Part shown: one piece after another, positions 5,070 to 11,013 of the stretch | Layout: every line of letters begins with the position of its first letter | Position numbering within the stretch: position 1 is the stretch's first letter | From: an uncultured Prevotella sp. | Lineage (GTDB): Bacteria; Bacteroidota; Bacteroidia; Bacteroidales; Bacteroidaceae | Assembly: GCA_934183135.1 (NCBI GenBank) | Contig: CAKPRX010000073.1 | Span: 1-11,013 of the forward strand | Direction of reading: 5' to 3' | DNA: 11,013 nucleotides | Program-made: the position numbers and the translations under genes | Notes under the pieces: model-generated | What the model was told of the DNA's origin: nothing | What the model saw: only the letters and a program-made list of their open reading frames with translations | The model's database searches: none

Positions 5070-5990
5070 TTATTTTAAGTCTGTAGTCTTGATTACGTTC
5101 ATGTCACCATAGTCCAGGTTCTCGCCCGCCATGCCCCATACGAAGGTATAGTTGCTGGTGCCAGCCGCGCAGTGTATGGACCACTGCGGCGCGATGATGG
5201 CCTGCTCGTTGCTCATCCACACTACGCGCGTCTCCTGGGGCTCGCCCATGATGTGGGCTATGCGCTGCCCCTCGGCCACGTTGAAGTACAGGTAGGTCTC
5301 CATTCGCCGTAGGTGGGTGTGGGCCGGCATGGTGTTCCACACGCTTCCCGTCTTCAGCTCGGTTATGCCCATCTGCAGCTGGCAGGTACGCACGCCCGCC
5401 ACGCCGTCGATGATGAGCTGGTGTATCACCCGGTCGTTGCTGCCGGCCAGGTTGCCCGCCTTGATATTGTTGGCCTCGCTCAGCGTAACCCGCTTGGTGG
5501 GATAGGCGGCATGGGCCGTGGCGCTGTTCATGTAGAACTTGGCCGGGTTGTGGGCATCGCGGCTGCTCAGGGTTATCTCGTTGGGGTGCCTGTCGGTGGC
5601 GCGGCCCACATACAGGCCCTCCATCATGCCCAGGGTGTATGCGCGTCCGTCTACGGTTACCGTGCCCGGGCCGCCTATGTTGATGATGCCTATCTCGCGG
5701 TTCTCTAACAGCGTGCGGGCCTTGAGCGGCTCTATCGGCGCGAGCCTGAGCGGCTCAGTGGTGGGCATGGCTCCGCCGATGAGAAACCGGTCGTACATGG
5801 AGTATGTCCAGCACACCTCGCCAGGGGCGAATACGCGCTCTATCAGGAACTCCTTACGCAGCCGCTGGGTGTCGTAAGTCTTGGCGTCGGCCGGATGGCT
5901 GCTCCAGCGCACCTCGTAGTAGGTCTTGTCCTGGGCCATGGCGCAGATGCCTGCGGCCAGGGCCGCTACGGTCATTAGTGTTTTCTTCAT
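5070..5990 (-). CDS. kduI: 5-dehydro-4-deoxy-D-glucuronate isomerase with signal peptide
   Basis: This 306-aa protein matches E. coli KduI over its full length after an N-terminal extension. Shared stretches include YDTQRLRKEFL, INIGGPGTVTVDG, NTMPAHTH-RRME-Y-YFN, PQETR and SIH. The metal ligands correspond to His224, His226, Glu231 and His273. The enzyme isomerises 5-keto-4-deoxyuronate, from unsaturated uronates of pectin or glycosaminoglycans, to 3-deoxy-D-glycero-2,5-hexodiulosonate. Residues 1-20 (MKKTLMTVAALAAGICAMAQ) form a textbook signal peptide, with AMA followed by Gln, leaving a mature enzyme of normal size. No other Met exists before residue 62, so the extension cannot be a start-site error. 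KduI is normally cytoplasmic, so this copy is probably periplasmic. It lies 15 bp after the EIIC gene and 6 bp before kduD. Confidence 0.92.
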   Translation of the reverse strand: MKKTLMTVAALAAGICAMAQDKTYYEVRWSSHPADAKTYDTQRLRKEFLIERVFAPGEVCWTYSMYDRFLIGGAMPTTEPLRLAPIEPLKARTLLENREIGIINIGGPGTVTVDGRAYTLGMMEGLYVGRATDRHPNEITLSSRDAHNPAKFYMNSATAHAAYPTKRVTLSEANNIKAGNLAGSNDRVIHQLIIDGVAGVRTCQLQMGITELKTGSVWNTMPAHTHLRRMETYLYFNVAEGQRIAHIMGEPQETRVVWMSNEQAIIAPQWSIHCAAGTSNYTFVWGMAGENLDYGDMNVIKTTDLK

Positions 5991-6005
5991 ATTATGCTGT
6001 CTGTG

Positions 6006-7391
6006 TTAGTGGTTGTCGTTGTGGGGCGTGGCGTACTGCTCGTTGCCCAGTATACGGTGGCGGTTGTAAGCCATCAGTCCTGCCGTCGCGGCCACCAGCA
6101 TGGCCGGTCCTATGTAGGGCAAGTAGGCTGCCAGCCGGTAGGTGACCCATCCGAAGAGGGCCGCCGAGAAGTCTAACGACCCACCCATGAATCCCTCGGG
6201 TATGTGGGCCGCGCTGTCGCCCGTGGCGGCATACACCGCCTGGGCCGCCTGGGTAAAGTCGGGTGCCATGTCGGTTACGAAGTACAGGCCCACGGCCAGC
6301 GCCACCAGCCCCGTGATGAAGGTCTTGGCCACGTTGCCCCGCGTATAGGGCAGCACCATGGGGAAGAGGTAGAACAGGCCGGCCAGCGAGGCCAGGGGTA
6401 GAAACTGGTTGGCCGGCAGCACGATGGCCAGCACCAGCACCGTTGGTATGAGCAGCAGCGACACCACCAGCGTGGTGGGGTGGCCTATGACCAGGGCCGG
6501 GCTCATGCCTATGTATATACGGCGCCCGCTGAACCGCCGTGTCACTATCTCGCGCGTCTTGTCGGATATGGGCATCAGTCCATCGATGAAGAGGCGTGTC
6601 ACGCGCGGTATCAGCTCCATCACAGCCCCCAGGGTGACCCCCAGGGTGAGGGTGCCCTTGACATCCTGGCGGGCCAGCGCGCCTATGAGCAGGCCCACCG
6701 CCACGCCTAAGACCAGCGGCTCGCCCATGACGCCAAACTTGCGCTTCAGCCCGTCGGCATCTATGTCTATGCGGCCAAATCCCGGTATGCGGTCCAGCAC
6801 CCGCCCTACGACGATGGCAAAGGGCATGAAGCTCTGGCAGAAAGGCTGGGGTATGGATATGCCCTCTACCTCGGGATAGTACTGCTGGAAGCGCTCGGCG
6901 GTAAGGTCGGCACACACCAGGGTTACGATGTAGCACACGATGGCGGCAAAGTAGCCCCACGCCAAGCTCTGGCCCGTGACGAAGTACACCACGGCGCCGA
7001 TAAAGGCAAAGTGCCAGTAGTTCCACAGGTCTATGTTGATGGTGCGGGTGGTTCTGGTGACCAGCATCAGCAGGTTTACGCCCAGGCATACGGGTATGAT
7101 GAGTGCGCCCACCGCGGTGTTGTAGGCCACCGCGGCTGCCGAGGGCCAGCCCATGTCGAATATGCTGAGCTGCAGGTGGTACAGGGCGCTGATGGCGGTG
7201 AGCGGCGTGTTAAAGTTGGTGGTGAGCAGGGCCGTAACGATGCCCAGGCCTACGAAGCCCACGCCCACGAACAGGCCCGACTTGAGTGCCTGTCCGGGCT
7301 TCATGCCTATGAGCATGCCTATAACCGTAAAGATGATGGGCATCATAACGCTGGCGCCCAACTGGATAATGTAGCTGAAGAGGGTTTCCAT
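6006..7391 (-). CDS. PTS galactitol-type EIIC permease homologue, probable uronate transporter
   Basis: The 461-aa, very hydrophobic protein resembles E. coli GatC (451 aa) along its length: GLFVGVGFVGLGIV near residues 39-52, VTRTTRTINIDLWNYWH (111-127), EGISIPQ (176-182), KFGVMGEP (218-225), GHPTTLV (303-309) and RGNVAKT (351-357). The first two thirds hold most of the helices, with further helices near 310-345, 355-372 and 425-441. EIIC proteins carry the sugar across the inner membrane, normally with EIIA and EIIB phosphorylation. No EIIA or EIIB gene is in this window. The gene leads an operon with kduI and kduD, so the cargo is more likely a uronate-derived keto acid than galactitol. 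The start at 7391 (METLF) was chosen over the ATG at 7481 because the promoter -7 box lies at 7468-7475 and the extra 30 residues are basic and unlike the family. Confidence 0.85.
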   Translation of the reverse strand: METLFSYIIQLGASVMMPIIFTVIGMLIGMKPGQALKSGLFVGVGFVGLGIVTALLTTNFNTPLTAISALYHLQLSIFDMGWPSAAAVAYNTAVGALIIPVCLGVNLLMLVTRTTRTINIDLWNYWHFAFIGAVVYFVTGQSLAWGYFAAIVCYIVTLVCADLTAERFQQYYPEVEGISIPQPFCQSFMPFAIVVGRVLDRIPGFGRIDIDADGLKRKFGVMGEPLVLGVAVGLLIGALARQDVKGTLTLGVTLGAVMELIPRVTRLFIDGLMPISDKTREIVTRRFSGRRIYIGMSPALVIGHPTTLVVSLLLIPTVLVLAIVLPANQFLPLASLAGLFYLFPMVLPYTRGNVAKTFITGLVALAVGLYFVTDMAPDFTQAAQAVYAATGDSAAHIPEGFMGGSLDFSAALFGWVTYRLAAYLPYIGPAMLVAATAGLMAYNRHRILGNEQYATPHNDNH

Positions 7392-7467
7392 AAAGATACT
7401 TGTTGTTGTCGATTTGTCTTGTAGTGTAGTTCTCTGGCGGTGGGGCAGTAGTCTCCGTCGCCGCATA

Positions 7468-7498
7468 CAAAGGTAGTGCAAACCGCAGACAGTACAAA
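7468..7498 (-). promoter_or_regulatory. Promoter of the EIIC-kduI-kduD operon
   Basis: TTTG at 7498-7495, a 19-nt spacer and TACCTTTG at 7475-7468. The transcript would start near 7461, about 70 nt before the EIIC start codon. No other consensus promoter is seen before kduI or kduD. Confidence 0.75.
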
Positions 7499-7666
7499 GC
7501 AGAACGCCAAGTTTTTTGCAAATTAGTCCCTCGCTGTCCTCGGACGAAAGGCCAAAACACTCCTTGCATGGTGGCCGTGGCCGTCATGGAGCGTGTCACG
7601 GCCTCTATCGTTGCTATAAACATGGCTAAAACCGAGAAAAACCTTTACATGCGACTGTCATAACAC
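7499..7666. other. Intergenic stretch upstream of the kdu promoter
   Basis: No gene is supported here. The only structure noted is an inverted pair GGCCGTG (7573-7579) and CACGGCC (7597-7603) with a 17-nt gap, about 75 bp upstream of the -33 box. It could be a regulator site, but 7-bp arms in GC-rich DNA are weak evidence. Confidence 0.3.
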
Positions 7667-7715
7667 AAGCCGGACAACCCACGCAGAGAGAGTGATGCGC
7701 ACGGTTGTCCGGCTT
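7667..7715 (-). terminator. Strong inverted repeat downstream of the DUF6249-like gene
   Basis: AAGCCGGACAACC (7667-7679) pairs perfectly with GGTTGTCCGGCTT (7703-7715) across a 23-nt loop. It begins about 37 nt after the stop of the 145-aa gene, and TTGTGTTATG follows on the transcribed strand. It probably ends the sigma-locus transcripts and insulates the kdu promoter. Confidence 0.65.
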
Positions 7716-7752
7716 AATAAGTTGACGGCTCCGCCCAGGCGGGCAGCGGCGG

Positions 7753-8190
7753 CTATTCGTCCTGGCCGTTATCGGCTGGAGAGGGCTCGCTGTCCTCTGC
7801 GGCCTCGTCTGCAGGGCGGCGACCCGAGAGGCGCCACTCGACGATGAACGAGATGAACAGGCCCACGCCCACGAACAGCATTACGATGAGCCAGAACATC
7901 AGCCCACTGTCATAGAACTCGTGGGCCACCAGGGCACCCACACCCATGAAGATGGCCAAGAGCGCCGTGCGCAGGGTGGCAAATTTTTGCTGCGCCGACG
8001 ACTGTTTTTCCGGCTTGCGCAGCAACAGCGCCACCGTCTGAGGGTCCAGCTGACTGTGCAGCACCTCGCTGCGCAACCGGTAGTCATTGCGATTCTTACT
8101 GACGTAGGCGTAGATAAGGCCCACGATAAATACGATAGGGATAGCCAGGCCCAACACGATGGCTAACGCGTTTTCAAGAGTTCCTCCCAT
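7753..8190 (-). CDS. DUF6249-like three-helix membrane protein
   Basis: The 145-aa protein has hydrophobic segments at about residues 8-30, 73-90 and 96-117. Between the first two is a charged loop with the pattern RSEVL...LDPQTVALLLRKPEK, which resembles the DUF6249 family found next to ECF sigma factors in Bacteroidetes (recalled, not searched). The tail after residue 120 is acidic and low in complexity. Its biochemical role is not known. It has its own ECF-type promoter element (8226-8264), a near copy of the one before the sigma gene, so it is probably a direct target of that sigma factor and possibly part of its feedback control. Confidence 0.75.
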   Translation of the reverse strand: MGGTLENALAIVLGLAIPIVFIVGLIYAYVSKNRNDYRLRSEVLHSQLDPQTVALLLRKPEKQSSAQQKFATLRTALLAIFMGVGALVAHEFYDSGLMFWLIVMLFVGVGLFISFIVEWRLSGRRPADEAAEDSEPSPADNGQDE

Positions 8191-8225
8191 AATACTGTCT
8201 GTTATTTTAATGATTAATACTGTTG

Positions 8226-8264
8226 TTTACCTTAAAGACCGGCAAGGTGGCCGATTATTACACC
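8226..8264 (-). promoter_or_regulatory. ECF-type promoter element before the DUF6249-like gene
   Basis: GGTGTAATAAT (8264-8254), 14 nt, then GTCTTTAAGGTAAA (8239-8226). The same two blocks with the same spacing occur before the sigma gene at 9106-9144. The -35-like block overlaps the stop codon of the upstream gene, and the element ends 35 nt before the ATG at 8190. Confidence 0.7.
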
Positions 8265-8572
8265 TCGCGCAGTGAAAAATTTCGCACACACATCAACCAG
8301 GCCACCAGCATAGCCACGACCGCAAGGGCCAGCGAGGCCACTACCAGCTGGCTGCCCTGCTGGGCCACCCTGTACACGGCCCAGCCAAAGAAGAGGGCCA
8401 GCAGGGGCATAACGAAGGAGAAAACCACCACACGGACCCACAGCCGTATGCGCCGGCGGCGTGCCTGTCGGCGCACCTGCCCCATCACTTGCCGCTGTAT
8501 GCCGTCGAGCAGCACGCGGCGCTCTGCCGACTCCCGCAGGAGCCGGTCCAGTTGCTCATCATTCATCTTCAT
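8258..8572 (-). CDS. Small two-helix membrane protein, probable anti-sigma factor or regulator
   Basis: The 104-aa protein has an N-terminal region of about 44 residues, charged and probably cytoplasmic (NDEQLDRLLRESAERR..., then Arg-rich), followed by two hydrophobic segments at about 45-68 and 74-96. There is no zinc anti-sigma motif (HxxxCxxC). Its start overlaps the end of the sigma gene (14 nt from the ATG at 8572, 8 nt if the ATG at 8566 is used), which implies translational coupling. Gene order and topology suggest it holds or senses for the sigma factor at the membrane; this is inference. Its stop codon lies inside the next promoter element. Confidence 0.7.
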   Translation of the reverse strand: MKMNDEQLDRLLRESAERRVLLDGIQRQVMGQVRRQARRRRIRLWVRVVVFSFVMPLLALFFGWAVYRVAQQGSQLVVASLALAVVAMLVAWLMCVRNFSLREV

Positions 8573-9083
8573 CGGTTGTTAATTGTTTTTTAAGACGCTG
8601 CCGTATGCGGTGCAGCCGCACCAGCACATTGGCAGCGGTGAGATGCAGCGCCCGGGCTATGTCGGCCGTAGTCTGCCGACGGTAGTAGTGCAGCTGCACG
8701 ATGCTCCTGTCGGGCTCGGGCAGACGGGCTATGGCCTGCTCGAGCTGCTGCAGCTGCAGCTCGTGCTCGGGACTGTACGCATCGGGCTCCATCCGGCTGT
8801 CCTCATGGTTCGCCCGCCGGCGCCGGGCCTCGTCCAGGGCATTGAGCGACAGCCGCACGGCCGTCGTGGCCAGCCAGGGCCCTATAGAGGCGCAGCCCTG
8901 CCAGTCAGCCAGATGCGTATAGGCCCGTATGAAGGTCTGCTGGGTTATGTCGGCCGCCAGGTCCTGACAGCGCACTATCCCCATGGCCTTGGCTAACACC
9001 ATGGCCGAGTAGCGGCTCACCAGCTCAGCATAGCTGCGGGTGTGCCCACCGAGGACACGGTCTGCCAGTTGTCGGTCTGTCAT
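8559..9083 (-). CDS. ECF-type RNA polymerase sigma factor
   Basis: From the ATG at 9083 the protein is 174 aa. Region 2 covers about residues 5-92 (YAELVSRYSAMVL, DITQQTFIRAY, GPWLATTAVRLSLN) and region 4 about 112-168 (IARLPEPDRSIVQLHYY, TTADIARALHLT, NVLVRLHRIRQRLKK). Regions 1 and 3 are absent, as expected for the ECF group. A longer frame reaches 9128, but the ECF-type promoter element at 9106-9144 overlaps it, so 9083 is the better start. The small membrane protein overlaps its 3' end. The sigma factor probably responds to an envelope signal and drives its own promoter and the DUF6249-like gene; the signal is unknown. Confidence 0.88.
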   Translation of the reverse strand: MTDRQLADRVLGGHTRSYAELVSRYSAMVLAKAMGIVRCQDLAADITQQTFIRAYTHLADWQGCASIGPWLATTAVRLSLNALDEARRRRANHEDSRMEPDAYSPEHELQLQQLEQAIARLPEPDRSIVQLHYYRRQTTADIARALHLTAANVLVRLHRIRQRLKKQLTTDEDE

Positions 9084-9105
9084 CTGTCTGTTCACGCTTG
9101 TTGTT

Positions 9106-9144
9106 TTTACTATTAAGACAGGGGGCACGGGCTATTATTACACC
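9106..9144 (-). promoter_or_regulatory. ECF-type promoter element before the sigma gene
   Basis: GGTGTAATAAT (9144-9134), 14 nt, then GTCTTAATAGTAAA (9119-9106). The 11-nt upstream block is identical to the element at 8226-8264 and the downstream block matches at 11 of 14 positions. The 14 nt between them are largely unrelated, as expected of a spacer. Confidence 0.7.
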
Positions 9145-9204
9145 CAAGGGCCTATTTTTTTTCACGGCCAGAGAGCCGTCCCCTGCCGCTGCCTATAAAG
9201 CAGA

Positions 9205-9244
9205 TGCCGACAGCACCGTCTCCGCGAGAGACGGGCTGTCGGCA
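9205..9244 (-). terminator. Long hairpin downstream of asd
   Basis: The left arm 9205-9222 and right arm 9228-9244 form a 17-bp stem (TGCCGACAGC...CCGTCTC) with one bulged A and a CGCGA loop. It starts 37 nt after the asd stop. On the transcribed strand it is followed by ATCTGCTTTATA, so the U-tract is poor. It probably ends or protects the asd mRNA. Between 9145 and 9204 I see nothing else. Confidence 0.65.
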
Positions 9245-9281
9245 CCGGTTGCCTCTATTATATAGTAGGTATATCCTGGCG

Positions 9282-10298
9282 TCAGGCTTTAACGTTGCCC
9301 ACCTTGACAAGATACTCAGCTATCTGCACGGCATTGAGGGCAGCGCCCTTGCGTATCTGGTCGCCAGTGAGCCAGAGGGTGATGCCGTTGTCGTCGGCCA
9401 GGTCGCGGCGCACGCGGCCCACAAAGACATCGTCCTTGCCAGCGCTCTCAAGCGGCATGGGGTAAACGTAGTGCTGCGGGTCGTCCTCCAGGGTGCAGCC
9501 CGGCGCAGCGGCTATGGCCCGGCGCACCTCGTCTACGCTGAGCGGCCGCTCGGTCTCTATCCACACCGACTCGGAGTGCGACCGGAGCGACGACACACGT
9601 ACGCAGGTGGCGCTGGTGCGGATGTCGCTGTGCATTATCTTGCGCGTCTCGTTGTACATCTTCATCTCCTCCTTGGTATAGTCGGTATCGGTCATCACGT
9701 CTATCTGCGGGATGACGTTGTAGGCCAGCTGGTGGGGGAACTTCTTGATGGTAGTGACCTTCCCCTCGGTCACCATCTCGCGGTACTGCTGCTCCAGCTC
9801 GGCCATGGCGGCTGCCCCGGCACCACTGGCACTCTGGTAGGACGACACGTGTACACGGCGTATGTGGCTGAGCTGCTCGATGGGCTGCAGCACTACGACC
9901 ATCATAATGGTGGTACAGTTGGGGTTGGCTATGATGCCGCGGGGGCGCTCCAGGGCATCGGCCGCATTGACCTCGGGCACTACCAGGGGCACATCGGGGT
10001 CCATACGGAAGGCGCTCGAGTTGTCTATCATCACGGCACCGTGCTTGGTGATGGTCTCGGCAAACTCCTGCGAGGTACCGCCGCCCGCCGAGACGAAGGC
10101 GATGTCGACATCGCGGAAGTCATCGTTATGCTGGAGGAGCTTTACCTCGTACTCCTTGCCCTTGAATGTGTACTTGGAACCGGCACTGCGCTTAGAGCCG
10201 AAGAGCACCAGGTCGTCGATGGGGAACTCGCGCTCGGCAAGGATACGCAGAAACTCCTGCCCTACGGCACCGCTGGCACCTACTATTGCTACTTTCAT
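9282..10298 (-). CDS. asd: Aspartate-semialdehyde dehydrogenase
   Basis: The 338-aa protein has the NADP-binding GASGAVG (residues 7-13), SAGGGTS (70-76), the active-site cysteine in NPNCTT (Cys128), SYQSASGAG (153-161) and a second active-site residue, His241, in LRSHSE. It reduces L-aspartyl-4-phosphate to L-aspartate 4-semialdehyde with NADPH, the branch point to lysine, diaminopimelate, methionine and threonine. The start at 10298 ([10 protein letters not shown]) is used because the longer frame to 10340 would overlap the promoter -7 box. It is a single-gene unit with a promoter on one side and a long hairpin on the other. Confidence 0.95.
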   Translation of the reverse strand: MKVAIVGASGAVGQEFLRILAEREFPIDDLVLFGSKRSAGSKYTFKGKEYEVKLLQHNDDFRDVDIAFVSAGGGTSQEFAETITKHGAVMIDNSSAFRMDPDVPLVVPEVNAADALERPRGIIANPNCTTIMMVVVLQPIEQLSHIRRVHVSSYQSASGAGAAAMAELEQQYREMVTEGKVTTIKKFPHQLAYNVIPQIDVMTDTDYTKEEMKMYNETRKIMHSDIRTSATCVRVSSLRSHSESVWIETERPLSVDEVRRAIAAAPGCTLEDDPQHYVYPMPLESAGKDDVFVGRVRRDLADDNGITLWLTGDQIRKGAALNAVQIAEYLVKVGNVKA

Positions 10299-10337
10299 CT
10301 GTGTTACTATCTTTATGATTAAACTGTTATCTGCGTG

Positions 10338-10345
10338 CAAAATTA
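10338..10345 (-). promoter_or_regulatory. -7 box of the asd promoter
   Basis: TAATTTTG on the minus strand fits TAnnTTTG and lies 40 nt before the asd start. No good TTTG is found at the -33 position; instead palindromes occupy that area, which suggests regulated or activator-dependent transcription. Confidence 0.5.
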
Positions 10346-10356
10346 CTACATTTAAG

Positions 10357-10391
10357 GCGATTATCGCTTAATTTTTAGCGATTTTATCGCT
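10357..10391. promoter_or_regulatory. Pair of GCGAT palindromes in the asd/antiporter intergenic region
   Basis: GCGAT-T-ATCGC (10357-10367) and AGCGAT-TTT-ATCGCT (10377-10391) have centres 22 bp apart, two helical turns. The first overlaps the expected -33 area of asd. A dimeric regulator binding on one face of the helix would suit this layout and could act on asd, the antiporter gene or both. Regulator unknown. Confidence 0.5.
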
Positions 10392-10445
10392 TTATGTGAC
10401 ATTTTTTTCAGACCTTTGCATATAAATTGCAAGCAACCGTAAGAT

Positions 10446-11013
10446 ATGCCCGAATTGTCACAATATTTTCCGATAACCGACCCTACGATTATATTCTTTG
10501 TCGTACTGCTCATCATCCTGTTTGCGCCAATCATCATGGGCAAGTTGCGTATTCCCCATATCATCGGCATGGTGCTGGCGGGCATGGCCATAGGCAGCCA
10601 CGGGCTCAACATCCTGTCGCGCGATGCCTCGTTCGAGCTGTTCGGCAAGGTGGGCATGTACTATATCATGTTCCTGGCCGCCCTGGAGATGGACATGGAG
10701 GGCGTAAAGCGCACGGGCAGGCAGATGAGCTTCTACGGGGCGCTCACGTTTCTCCTGCCGGCCATGCTCACGTCATGGGCCACTTACACGCTGCTGGGCT
10801 ATCCCGTATCTACCAGTCTGCTGCTGGGCTGCCTTATGGCGTCTAACACCCTGGTGGCCTACCCCATCGTGGGGCGCTACGGCCTGCAGCGCAAGCCCAG
10901 CGTGGCGCTCAGCGTGGGCTCCTCGATGATATCGCTCTTCATGGCGCTGATGATGCTGGCCGCCATGGTGGGCATCAACCAGGGCGACAGCGGCGTGGGG
11001 TTCTGGGCTGCCT
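10446..11013 (+). CDS. Cation:proton antiporter, CPA2/Kef-like (C-terminus outside window)
   Basis: The frame runs 189 codons from the ATG at 10446 (MPELSQYFPI) to the right edge without a stop. It has a series of membrane helices, with RIPHIIGMVLAGMAIG (residues 35-50) matching the N-terminal motif of the Na+/H+ exchanger fold, YIMFLAALEMDME (73-85) matching the family's LFLxGLE region, and ASNTLVAYPIVGRYG (132-146), where the CPA2 fold has its broken helix. It would exchange Na+ or K+ for H+ across the inner membrane. It is divergent from asd. A weak promoter candidate is GACCTTTG at 10411-10418 with no clear -33 box. Family is confident, ion specificity is not. Confidence 0.85.
   Translation, partial: MPELSQYFPITDPTIIFFVVLLIILFAPIIMGKLRIPHIIGMVLAGMAIGSHGLNILSRDASFELFGKVGMYYIMFLAALEMDMEGVKRTGRQMSFYGALTFLLPAMLTSWATYTLLGYPVSTSLLLGCLMASNTLVAYPIVGRYGLQRKPSVALSVGSSMISLFMALMMLAAMVGINQGDSGVGFWAA

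Noticed and set aside
7210..7623. A 137-codon minus-strand frame running from upstream of the kdu promoter into the EIIC gene
   Set aside because: It spans the promoter and the EIIC start in a different frame, and its C-terminal half is a shadow of the EIIC gene.
9159..9177. A short stem ACGGC/GCCGT beside a run of T on the plus strand as a terminator
   Set aside because: The T-run comes before the stem on the plus strand and reads as A on the minus strand, so neither direction gives a hairpin followed by U.
3403..9186. A shared 13-nt string AGCCGTCCCCTGC near 3403 and near 9173
   Set aside because: A 13-nt match is expected about once by chance in 11 kb, and the two contexts are otherwise unrelated.
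1..11013. CRISPR array, tRNA or rRNA gene, insertion sequence
   Set aside because: No regularly spaced repeats, no tRNA-like sequence, and no transposase or terminal inverted repeats were seen on either strand.

Overview
The window looks like a chromosomal piece from a Bacteroidales bacterium, possibly Prevotellaceae. The reasons are repeated promoters of the Bacteroidetes type (TTTG, 19-20 nt, TAnnTTTG), AT-rich translation starts without Shine-Dalgarno sequences, a KduD ending typical of Bacteroidales proteins, and a sigma-factor locus with a DUF6249-like protein. The genus cannot be fixed from this sequence. All genes are on the minus strand except the last, which runs off the right edge on the plus strand.

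Positions 1-4111 are an AT-richer accessory block made of two paralogous modules in tandem. In transcription order (right to left), each module has the same promoter, an upstream dyad, a leader of about 145 nt, a secreted 143-aa protein, an intercistronic hairpin and a LuxR/NarL-type regulator. The right module (2584-4111) holds only those parts. The left module (1-2541) carries three extra genes in two blocks inserted exactly at module joints: a DUF3828-like exported protein right after the secreted protein, and a 51-aa plus a 192-aa membrane-protein pair right before the regulator. I do not recognise this system as a described one. It is the best candidate here for something new.

Positions 4260-7498 are a GC-rich operon, reading from 7498 leftwards: a promoter, a PTS galactitol-type EIIC permease with no EIIA or EIIB beside it, KduI and KduD. 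KduI and KduD convert 5-keto-4-deoxyuronate, released from pectin or glycosaminoglycan oligosaccharides, to 2-keto-3-deoxygluconate. KduI carries a clear signal peptide, which suggests a pathway split between periplasm (isomerase), inner membrane (EIIC) and cytoplasm (KduD).

Positions 7667-9144 are an ECF sigma-factor locus: sigma factor, an overlapping small two-helix membrane protein (probable anti-sigma or regulator) and a DUF6249-like membrane protein. Two almost identical ECF-type promoter elements with identical spacing lie before the sigma gene and before the DUF6249 gene, pointing to autoregulation.

Positions 9205-11013 hold a long hairpin, asd (aspartate-semialdehyde dehydrogenase) and a divergent cation:proton antiporter gene cut by the window edge. 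Two palindromes centred 22 bp apart sit in the divergent intergenic region.
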